Positions 34,006 through 40,997 of a DNA stretch of 64,000 nucleotides are shown piece by piece (the stretch's first letter is position 1; each line of letters starts with the position of its first letter). Source of the DNA: Spirosoma rhododendri. Its GTDB lineage: Bacteria; Bacteroidota; Bacteroidia; Cytophagales; Spirosomataceae. Location: positions 992,001 to 1,056,000 of the forward strand of contig NZ_CP051677.1 of NCBI RefSeq assembly GCF_012849055.1, in the 5' to 3' direction. A program made the translations under genes and the position numbers. The notes under the pieces are model-generated. The model worked only from the letters and a program-made list of their open reading frames with translations, was not told the DNA's origin and did not search any database.

Positions 34006-36096
34006 ATGATACCTATAAACATGTACAAACCATTCTTAACCGCACTGCTAACCGGTTTGACGGGGGCACTACTGCATGCCCAGTCCGCTACGTCGATTGG
34101 TTCGCCAAATCAGGCTATCCGACTAACCGTGCAGAACAACCCGGCGGGCGAAGTTACCTACCAGATTCGCTACAAAAACAAGCCAGTCATCGAGCCGTCG
34201 GGTGTGGGAATCAAGCTGAGTCGCCCGCAGGTGACGCTGAACCGCTTTACGATTACAGCCGTCGATTCGGCAAAGGTCGACGACACGTGGAAACCGGTCT
34301 GGGGTGAGGAAAGTCAGATCCGGAATCAGTACAACGAGCTGATCGTCAGTTTACAGGATAAGGGTGGGTCGGGGATTGGTATGCGTCTGCACGTCAAAAT
34401 ATTCAACGACGGTGTCGGCTTCCGGTACGAATTTCCGAAGCAGGCCAAACTCGACCATTTTATCGTGGCCGATGAACTGAGTCAGTTCCGCTTTTCCGCT
34501 GATCACCGCACGTTCTGGATGCCCGGCGACTACGATTCAAACGAGTACCTCTACAACTTCACCAAGCTAACCGAGGTCGACGCAGCGGCAGCACTGGCGA
34601 AAGAGAAAGATATCGCCCTCCAGTCGCCCATCGGACCGAACGCCGTACAGACGCCCCTGCTCGTCAAAACTGCCGACGGGCTATACATCAGTTTGTACGA
34701 AGCCGCCGTGCTGAACTACCCGGTTATGGCGCTGCAACTGGATAAGAAAACGCTGACATTGACTAGTCAGCTAACGCCCGATGCTGTCGGCAACAAGGCA
34801 TATTTGCAAACACCCACGCAAACACCCTGGCGCACGATTCTGGTCAGCGATAAGGCCACCGATTTGCTGGCGTCGCGGATGATTCTGAACCTCAACGAAC
34901 CGTCGGTCATCGCCGATCCGTCGTGGATAAAGCCGCAGAAATTTGTGGGCATGTGGTGGGAGATGCACGTCGGTAAAGCAAACTGGCCACTGGCGGGCGG
35001 CAAGCACGGCGCTAACACGGCCAACGTGAAAAAGTACATCGACTTTGCCGCCAAATACGGCTTCGACGGCGTGCTGGTAGAAGGCTGGAACGTCGGTTGG
35101 GAAGACTGGTTTGGCAACTGGAAAGAAGACGTGTTCGACTTCGTCACGCCCTACCCCGATTACAACATCGACTCGCTGACGGCCTACGCGCAGGGCAAGG
35201 GTGTCCGGCTGATCATGCACCACGAAACGTCGGGGTCGGTCACGAACTACGAACGACGCATGGACGCAGCCTTTCAGTACATGGTGAAGGAAGGCATTAA
35301 CACGGTCAAAACGGGCTACGTCGGGCGGATTATCCCGCGTGGCGAACACCACGACGGGCAGTGGATGGTCAACCACTTTCAGCGCGTAGCCGAGAAGGCC
35401 GCTCAGTACAAAATCATGGTCGATTCACACGAGTCGATTCACCCGACCGGCCTGCACCGCACCTACCCAAACTGGATGGCAAGTGAAGCAGCGCGGGGCA
35501 GCGAATTCAACAACGCCCCGACGCTGGGTATCACGCCCGAACACACGACCGTACTGCCCTTCACCCGCCTGCTCGGTGGCCCGATGGACTTTACGCCCGG
35601 CCTGTTTCGCATGCGCCTGAATCAGTTCGACAGTACCCGCACCACCCGCGTCCGCACGACACTGGCGAAGCAACTGGCCCTGTACGTGACGTTGTACAGC
35701 CCGCTGCAAATGGCCGCCGACCTACCCGAAAACTACGAGAAACACCTCGACGCCTTCCAGTTCATCCGCGACGTACCCGTCGACTGGGCACAGACCAACG
35801 TACTCGCGGCCGAACCCGGCGACTACGTGCTGATCGCCCGGCGCGACAAGCAATCGCCCAACTGGTACGTCGGCGCGATCACTGACGAAGCCGCCCGCGA
35901 TTTACCGTTGAATCTGAGTTTTCTGGAACCCAGCAAAACCTACGAAGCGACGATCTACCGCGACGCCCCCACCGCCGACTGGGACACGAACCCAGAAGCG
36001 TATGTGATCGAGAAAAAGACCGTAACGGCCAAAACAAAGCTAAACCTGCATCTGGCAAAAGGGGGCGGCTGCGCGATTCAATTCGTACAGAAATAG
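34006..36096 (+). CDS. GH97 family alpha-glucosidase/galactosidase, SusB-like type
   Basis: This 696-residue protein has a signal peptide (MYKPFLTALLTGLTGALLHA after a few residues; ATG 34006 or 34021). The N-terminal beta-super-sandwich is followed by a TIM barrel with MWWEMHVGKANWPL, GFDGVLVEGWNVGWEDWF, HHETSGSVTNYERRMD and DSHESIHPTGLHRTYPNW. In GH97, inverting enzymes such as SusB carry a catalytic-base Glu where this protein has the HESIHPTG Glu (about residue 471 from 34021), while retaining members have an Asp nucleophile earlier; here that earlier position reads VKTGYVG without Asp. I infer an inverting, SusB-like alpha-glucosidase. It requires calcium in known members. Confidence 0.93.
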   Translation: MIPINMYKPFLTALLTGLTGALLHAQSATSIGSPNQAIRLTVQNNPAGEVTYQIRYKNKPVIEPSGVGIKLSRPQVTLNRFTITAVDSAKVDDTWKPVWGEESQIRNQYNELIVSLQDKGGSGIGMRLHVKIFNDGVGFRYEFPKQAKLDHFIVADELSQFRFSADHRTFWMPGDYDSNEYLYNFTKLTEVDAAAALAKEKDIALQSPIGPNAVQTPLLVKTADGLYISLYEAAVLNYPVMALQLDKKTLTLTSQLTPDAVGNKAYLQTPTQTPWRTILVSDKATDLLASRMILNLNEPSVIADPSWIKPQKFVGMWWEMHVGKANWPLAGGKHGANTANVKKYIDFAAKYGFDGVLVEGWNVGWEDWFGNWKEDVFDFVTPYPDYNIDSLTAYAQGKGVRLIMHHETSGSVTNYERRMDAAFQYMVKEGINTVKTGYVGRIIPRGEHHDGQWMVNHFQRVAEKAAQYKIMVDSHESIHPTGLHRTYPNWMASEAARGSEFNNAPTLGITPEHTTVLPFTRLLGGPMDFTPGLFRMRLNQFDSTRTTRVRTTLAKQLALYVTLYSPLQMAADLPENYEKHLDAFQFIRDVPVDWAQTNVLAAEPGDYVLIARRDKQSPNWYVGAITDEAARDLPLNLSFLEPSKTYEATIYRDAPTADWDTNPEAYVIEKKTVTAKTKLNLHLAKGGGCAIQFVQK

Positions 36097-36121
36097 GCTT
36101 ATTCTAAACACAGTGGTACCA

Positions 36122-36171
36122 GAGTGTCGGCACGGAGCGAACGGAGTTTTCGATCGCCCCTGCCGACACTC
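36122..36171 (+). terminator. stem-loop after GH97 gene
   Basis: GAGTGTCGGCA at 36122-36132 pairs perfectly with TGCCGACACTC at 36161-36171. It lies 26 bases after the GH97 stop. No T-run follows, so the termination role is possible rather than proven. Confidence 0.5.
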
Positions 36172-36267
36172 CGTCGTTTATGGCGGGCTATCACGCTGTT
36201 TAATGACGACGCGGTCATGTGACAGCAATTGGCTAACTTGCTGACTTGTACCACGCCGTCCTGCCTA

Positions 36268-36756
36268 ATGTCTGATACCCGTAACTACCGCCTTGTTTAC
36301 CCCGATCCCCGCACCAACGAAGTAGAACCGTCCGGCGGGTATGTCGAAGTGCATCTATCACACGATTCTCACGAAACAGAACTAAATATCGAAACAGCTA
36401 TTGTGCTGGCTAAACTCGGTTTTCAAGTCCGCCTGCTGGCGATTGATGACAGTCAGGGAATGAAAAATCCAGACGCTTATTTGCTGCGCGAACAGATCAT
36501 AATCGAGTTCAAGCATAATCAGCGAGCAACAGCATCGGCAATCGACAATGAGATTCGCGATGCCCGTCGGCAAGCAGATTACGTACTGCTCGATATTCGG
36601 AGTAACATCAGGAAAAGCGATTTATGTAGCGGTGTGATTAACCGGATGAAAGCCGCACCGAACGTCAGGGAACTGTGGATTATCTGGCGGGGTGAGTTGA
36701 TTCGCCTGAAGCGGAAAGAGATATTCAACGGAACGATAAGCCGTAAAATACAATGA
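36268..36756 (+). CDS. putative PD-(D/E)xK fold protein, CdiA-C tRNase-like
   Basis: From ATG 36268 the product has 162 residues (a TTG-started extension is rejected). It shows the order seen in CdiA C-terminal nuclease domains of the PD-(D/E)xK fold: helix with Glu (ELNIETAIVLAKLGFQV), strand with KNPDAYL, then IIIEFKHNQ with the E-x-K pair, then a helix INDEIRDARRQADYVLLDIR-like segment (AIDNEIRDARRQADYVLLDI). In CDI toxins this type cuts tRNA. Here the domain stands alone, without the large secreted CdiA part and without an obvious immunity gene next to it, so it could be an orphan toxin tip, a domestic nuclease, or a related non-toxic protein. The assignment rests on motif order only. A perfect 11-base stem (36754-36790) overlaps the stop. 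Confidence 0.6.
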   Translation: MSDTRNYRLVYPDPRTNEVEPSGGYVEVHLSHDSHETELNIETAIVLAKLGFQVRLLAIDDSQGMKNPDAYLLREQIIIEFKHNQRATASAIDNEIRDARRQADYVLLDIRSNIRKSDLCSGVINRMKAAPNVRELWIIWRGELIRLKRKEIFNGTISRKIQ

Positions 36757-36790
36757 GGTGATGCTAGTACCGGCCGGTTGCATCACCTCA
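36754..36790 (+). terminator. stem-loop overlapping stop of CdiA-C-like gene
   Basis: TGAGGTGATGC at 36754-36764 and GCATCACCTCA at 36780-36790 pair perfectly. The first arm begins with the TGA stop codon. No T-run; probable transcription end before the convergent uvrB gene. Confidence 0.5.
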
Positions 36791-36868
36791 AGGAACGGTC
36801 GAGGCTCTCACCCCAACCGTCACAAACGTAATCAAATGTAATCAAAATAGCAAACGTTTGACAAACGT

Positions 36869-38890
36869 TTACGCCGTCTCCTTCTTCAGTTTGTCGCGTA
36901 GCTGGAACAGTTCGTCGCGCAGGCGGGCAGCTTCGAGGAAGTCGAGTTCTTTGGCGGCACGCTCCATCTTCGACTGCGTTTCGTTGATGACTTTCTCCAG
37001 ATCGCCCTTGCCCATGTACGCCACCACCGGGTCGGCAGCAATGCGAATTTCCTCCGGCTCGACATAGAAGTGCTTCGGCTTGGAATCGGCTACTTTCGTC
37101 TGCCCCAGGATGGCTTCGCGCGACTTCAGTACCGTTGTCGGTACGATACCGTTGTCGGTGTTGTACTCCATCTGAACCGCCCGGCGCCGGTTAGTTTCGT
37201 CGATCGCTTTCTGCATCGAACCCGTGATCGTATCGGCGTACATAATCACCTTGCCGTTGGCGTTTCGCGCGGCCCGGCCGATGGTCTGAATCAACGAACG
37301 GATGTCGCGCAGGAAGCCTTCCTTGTCGGCATCCATGATCGCCACCAGCGACACCTCGGGCAGGTCAAGTCCCTCGCGCAGCAGGTTGACACCGACCAAC
37401 ACGTCGAAGTTGCCGAGTCGCAGATCGCGCAGAATTTCGACGCGGTCAAGCGTTTTGACTTCGGAGTGGATGTAGCGAGTTTTGATACCAACGCGCTCTA
37501 AGTACTTGGTCAGTTCTTCGGCCATGCGCTTGGTCAGCGTTGTGACCAGCACCCGTTCGTTTTTCTTAACCCGGCCGTCGATGGATTCGAGCAGGTCATC
37601 GATCTGGTTCAGGCTGGGGCGCACTTCGATTTCGGGGTCGAGCAGACCCGTTGGGCGAATCAATTGCTCCACAACAACGCCTTCACTTTTCCGTAATTCA
37701 TAGTCGGCGGGGGTTGCCGATACGTAGATCGTTTGACCCGACAAATCCTCGAACTCCTGAAACGTCAGTGGGCGGTTATCCATCGCGGAGGGAAGCCGGA
37801 AGCCGTAATCGACCAGTGCGGTTTTGCGGGAGCGGTCGCCCCCCCACATCGCCCGAATCTGTGGAATCGTAACGTGACTTTCGTCAATTACCAGCAGGTA
37901 ATCATCGGGAAAATAGTCGAGCAGGCAGAACGGGCGCTGACCGGGCATCCGCTTGTCAAAGTATCGCGAGTAGTTCTCGATACCCGAGCAGTAGCCCAGT
38001 TCGCGCATCATTTCGAGGTCGAACTCGGTGCGTTCCTGAATACGTGTCGCTTCCTGTTCGCGAAATTCCGACTCAAAGTACCGCACCTGCGCCACCATGT
38101 CATCCTGAATCTGGTGAATGGCGCCGTTGAGTGTATCGCGGCCGGTTACGAACAGGTTGGCGGGGAAGATCGTGACCAGGTTTTCGTCGGAGATTTTCTT
38201 GCCCGTCGACGGGTCGATTCGCTGAATCGTTTCGATCTCGTCGCCGAAGAAAATGACCCGGTAGGCAAAGTCGGCGTAGGCCACGTACAGGTCGACGGTG
38301 TCGCCTTTGACGCGGAAGTTACCCCGCTGAAAATCGCCCTCCGTCCGGCTGTACAGAATGCTGACGAGCTGATGCAGGAAGTTGTTACGGCTCATCTGCT
38401 CACCCACCCCGATCCGCACCACGTTGCGCTTAAATTCTTCGGGGTTACCCATGCCGTAGATGCACGACACCGACGCAATCACGATCACGTCGCGCCGACC
38501 GCTCATCAGGGCCGAGGTTGCCGCCAGCCGCAGCTTGTCGATTTCCTCGTTGATGGCCAGGTCTTTCTCGATATACGTGTTGGTCGTGGCGATATACGCT
38601 TCCGGCTGGTAGTAGTCGTAGTACGAGATGAAGTACTCGACGGCGTTTTCGGGAAAAAACTGCTTGAATTCGCCGTAGAGCTGCGCGGCCAGCGTTTTGT
38701 TGTGGCTCAGCACCAGCGTCGGGCGGTTGGTCTGGGCAATCAGGTTAGCCACGGAAAAGGTTTTGCCCGACCCCGTTACGCCAAGCAGAACCTGCGCCGG
38801 TTCGCCCTCCCGGATGCCCTTTACCAACTGCTCGATGGCTTTAGGCTGATCGCCGGTGGGCTGAAATTCAGAGGTTAGTTTAAAGTTCAT
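36869..38890 (-). CDS. uvrB: excinuclease ABC subunit UvrB
   Basis: The protein has 673 residues from ATG 38890 (MNFKLTSEFQPTGDQPKAI). It carries the Walker A motif GVTGSGKT at about 37-44, the UvrB beta-hairpin EYFISYYDYYQPEAYI used to probe damaged DNA, DESHVTIPQI, helicase motifs ERVLVTTLTKRMAEEL and VGVNLLREGLDLPEV, LIQTIGRAARN, and a C-terminal UVR domain (MERAAKELDFLEAARLRDEL) for UvrC contact. It is the damage-verifying subunit of nucleotide excision repair in the cytosol. Length matches the family. The longer frame reported upstream starts with TTG and is rejected. It lies 105 bases downstream of the ATP-grasp cassette on the same strand and may be read through from it. Confidence 0.98.
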   Translation of the reverse strand: MNFKLTSEFQPTGDQPKAIEQLVKGIREGEPAQVLLGVTGSGKTFSVANLIAQTNRPTLVLSHNKTLAAQLYGEFKQFFPENAVEYFISYYDYYQPEAYIATTNTYIEKDLAINEEIDKLRLAATSALMSGRRDVIVIASVSCIYGMGNPEEFKRNVVRIGVGEQMSRNNFLHQLVSILYSRTEGDFQRGNFRVKGDTVDLYVAYADFAYRVIFFGDEIETIQRIDPSTGKKISDENLVTIFPANLFVTGRDTLNGAIHQIQDDMVAQVRYFESEFREQEATRIQERTEFDLEMMRELGYCSGIENYSRYFDKRMPGQRPFCLLDYFPDDYLLVIDESHVTIPQIRAMWGGDRSRKTALVDYGFRLPSAMDNRPLTFQEFEDLSGQTIYVSATPADYELRKSEGVVVEQLIRPTGLLDPEIEVRPSLNQIDDLLESIDGRVKKNERVLVTTLTKRMAEELTKYLERVGIKTRYIHSEVKTLDRVEILRDLRLGNFDVLVGVNLLREGLDLPEVSLVAIMDADKEGFLRDIRSLIQTIGRAARNANGKVIMYADTITGSMQKAIDETNRRRAVQMEYNTDNGIVPTTVLKSREAILGQTKVADSKPKHFYVEPEEIRIAADPVVAYMGKGDLEKVINETQSKMERAAKELDFLEAARLRDELFQLRDKLKKETA

Positions 38891-38995
38891 TAGCTGCGTT
38901 TGGAATCTGGCTAATTTACGAAAAAACGGGCTGTATTCCAAGCCGGGCTTATTCGTCAGAGTCCACTGGCAGCAACCACAAAACCGGCCCGTCTG

Positions 38996-39280
38996 TTACC
39001 GGTCGGCGGGTTTTAGTTTGCTCATCAGGTCATTGATGATGTAGCCGTATTCAGCCGGGAAAAACTGTGGCTGAACCGGAATGTCCTGACCGTCGACGTG
39101 CAGCGCATACGATTCCGGCGCGACGTAGATCGTAGCCAGTTCGCCGAACTGTTGGGGCTGGCTGGCTTTCAGATCAGTGGTTAGTTTTTTCAGCTCGTCG
39201 GGGCCGATGTCGACGGTCGTTTCGGCGTGGCTGGTCTGGGAGCCATCTTTCTTTGTCAGGGTAAACGTAGTCTGGGCCAT
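38996..39280 (-). CDS. small protein of ATP-grasp/S8 protease cassette
   Basis: This 94-residue protein begins MAQTTFTLTKKDGSQTSHAE. It reads as a beta strand pair, then a helix DELKKLTTDLKA, then strands ATIYVAPESYALHVDGQDIP and a C-terminal helix YIINDLMSKLKP. It has no signal peptide and no Cys. The layout resembles the emfourin type of small protease inhibitors, but I cannot confirm this. It starts 13 bases after the ATP-grasp gene stop on the same strand, so it belongs to the same transcript as the S8 protease. It might be the protease inhibitor, a partner protein or, less likely from its folded look, the substrate. Thr/Asp/Glu residues are present but there is no obvious repeated core as in graspetide precursors. 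Confidence 0.65.
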   Translation of the reverse strand: MAQTTFTLTKKDGSQTSHAETTVDIGPDELKKLTTDLKASQPQQFGELATIYVAPESYALHVDGQDIPVQPQFFPAEYGYIINDLMSKLKPADR

Positions 39281-39293
39281 GTTGATAGAAGGG

Positions 39294-40256
39294 TTATAGC
39301 TGCCAAACGCGCCGGTAATAGTTATCGTGCCCGCTGAGGTATTCGGCCAGCCGGGCCGCGATGGGCTGACCCGTGTGCGATTCGTAGTAGGTGTAGGCTG
39401 GGCAGGGGTTTACCTCGAAACAGTACACCGATCCGTTGGGCGCAATCCGCAGGTCGATGCCCGAAAAATCAAGGTCGAGCGTCCGCGACAGGTCAACACA
39501 GCGCGCCGATAAGTCATCGTCCAGTTCGTACGGGGAGAGTTGGGCCGATTCGCCGGTTTGCTGAAGCGCGTAGCGATAATCGGTGGCCTGAGCCGTGATG
39601 CGCGTGGCAATACACAGTTCGCCGATGACGTGAACCCGCACGTCGAACCCTTCTACCTGCCGCTGAAACTGCACCGGACAGTGCCGGACAAGTGCCAGCT
39701 TGTCGGCGTCGCCGTTGGCCTGCCACGTCTGCACGATGGACCGAACGCCACTGATCGACTTATAAATGATCCGGTCGTTGTGCTGCTGGCAGAAGGCCGT
39801 TACCTCGGCGGGTTCGTTGGTAATCAGCGTGTCGGGTGTCAGAAAGCCGCACTGCCTGATAAACTGAGCCTGATACGGTTTTGAGTTGTTCGACGCCATT
39901 GCTGATAGTTTGTTGACGGTCCGGCAACCCGACCATTCAGTCCATAGCGTCAGTGACTGTATTAGTTGGTGGGCGTGGGTACGTAGCGGATCGTCGGCGG
40001 CAAGGCACCGGTACTCGGGCAGGGTGTTTTCGTCGGTCAGGCGCAGGTACACACCCGTGAAGGCGTCGAGTGGGTAGGTTCGCTGCTGATACGCCAGTTC
40101 TCCACCCAATGTACCCGATGCGTCGACGGTTAGGTGTAAATTCGTTTCGGCAAAATGCCGCTGGCTGACAGCCAGATACGGTTGGTCGAGCGTGTCGAGT
40201 TCGTCAAGCAAACGTTGGATGGGCGATTCGCTCGGGATGCCCCAGATCAGTACCAT
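39294..40256 (-). CDS. ATP-grasp family ligase (MvdD/RimK-like)
   Basis: From ATG 40256 the product has 320 residues. The first 130 form a pre-ATP-grasp domain (VLIWGIPSESPIQRLLDELD, GVYLRLTDENTLPEY, CRTVNKLSAMASNNSKPYQ). The ATP-grasp fold follows: DRIIYKSISGVRSIVQTW with the ATP-binding Lys, FQRQVEGFDVRVHVIGELC, and metal-binding DFSGIDLRIAPNGSVYCFEVNPCPAYTYY split as D...E...N. This type joins a carboxylate to an amine or hydroxyl using ATP; MvdD-like enzymes make lactone or amide links in peptides. It overlaps the preceding gene by 53 bases, so the two are coupled. With an S8 protease in the same operon, peptide modification and processing is plausible but not shown. Confidence 0.85.
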   Translation of the reverse strand: MVLIWGIPSESPIQRLLDELDTLDQPYLAVSQRHFAETNLHLTVDASGTLGGELAYQQRTYPLDAFTGVYLRLTDENTLPEYRCLAADDPLRTHAHQLIQSLTLWTEWSGCRTVNKLSAMASNNSKPYQAQFIRQCGFLTPDTLITNEPAEVTAFCQQHNDRIIYKSISGVRSIVQTWQANGDADKLALVRHCPVQFQRQVEGFDVRVHVIGELCIATRITAQATDYRYALQQTGESAQLSPYELDDDLSARCVDLSRTLDLDFSGIDLRIAPNGSVYCFEVNPCPAYTYYESHTGQPIAARLAEYLSGHDNYYRRVWQL

Positions 40257-40941
40257 TGGTCGTAGCAATTAGAAAATGAGTGATCAGATCGTCGCCGTAG
40301 TGGTGAAACGCCGGGAAGGAAGTAGCCGCGACGAACTGGTTTTCCACAAACTGCAACTCCAGCAACGGCATCCCAGCCTGCTGCGCCACCAGCCGACAGG
40401 CATCCGGCGAAACACCGTCGGGCAACTGCCCCAGCAACTGCCTGACGATGACCAGCACGCGACTGTCGGGCAGAACCGGCGAAGCAACCGGAGACCAGCC
40501 GGGCGGAACAGACAGGCCCGACCGCAGGCCCAGCAGCTGCCATTCGGCCGGGGTCAGGTTGCGCCCGCCCAGCCAGGAAGCCGAAGGCGGGTTGTAGAGC
40601 CGACGCTTATCCAGCGTCGTTAGCACACTCAGGTACAGCGCGTTGATTTCCTGCGACACGTACTGATACTGCGCCGGACTGGTTTGCTTCCAGACGACGG
40701 GGTCGATGTAGTACAGCCGGTTGATAACCAGCGAAATGTTGTCGTTTGTCAGCGTTTGGCCGTTCTGGAGCTGGATCCTGAACTCGACACTGTCGGCATC
40801 CAGCGTGTGCCGGACGGTACGGGCGTAGAGCAATTCGTCGACGCTGACGATACGGACCGAATCGGGCGGACTGGCCCGTTTTAGCCGCTGATACAGCCAG
40901 ATGGCGTCGGCGTCGTGGAGGTGGCAGAGAATCAGAATCAT
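40204..40941 (-). CDS. pre-ATP-grasp domain protein lacking catalytic domain
   Basis: From ATG 40941 the 245-residue product begins ILILCHLHDADAIWLYQRL. Its middle (SLVINRLYYIDP, then YQYVSQEINALYLSVLTTLD and RRLYNPPSASWLGGRNLTPA) follows the same pattern as the N-terminal part of the ATP-grasp protein encoded next: a strand with an Arg-Leu pair, a helix, then N-P/N-K in VNKLSAMASNNSKPYQ. The ATP-binding Lys, the E-V-N metal motif and the rest of the ATP-grasp fold are absent; instead there is a different C-terminal half (LVIVRQLLGQLPDG, PLLELQFVENQFV). It may be a substrate-binding or inactive partner subunit. The similarity is my reading of the two translations and needs a profile comparison. 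Confidence 0.6.
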   Translation of the reverse strand: MILILCHLHDADAIWLYQRLKRASPPDSVRIVSVDELLYARTVRHTLDADSVEFRIQLQNGQTLTNDNISLVINRLYYIDPVVWKQTSPAQYQYVSQEINALYLSVLTTLDKRRLYNPPSASWLGGRNLTPAEWQLLGLRSGLSVPPGWSPVASPVLPDSRVLVIVRQLLGQLPDGVSPDACRLVAQQAGMPLLELQFVENQFVAATSFPAFHHYGDDLITHFLIATTNGTDLGHPERIAHPTFA

Positions 40942-40997
40942 GACGACGGAGATCAAGCGGTCGGAACCCCGCACCGGCAGGGTTCCGGCCTGTTCGG

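Noticed and set aside
36757..36868. Repeated AAACGTTT palindromes (around 36850-36868) as an operator or origin box
   Set aside because: Only two copies close to the end of uvrB and not at a promoter; too little to support a function.
37733..38878. 381-codon plus-strand frame opposite uvrB
   Set aside because: uvrB is unmistakable on the minus strand; the opposing frame reflects the codon bias of this GC-rich genome.
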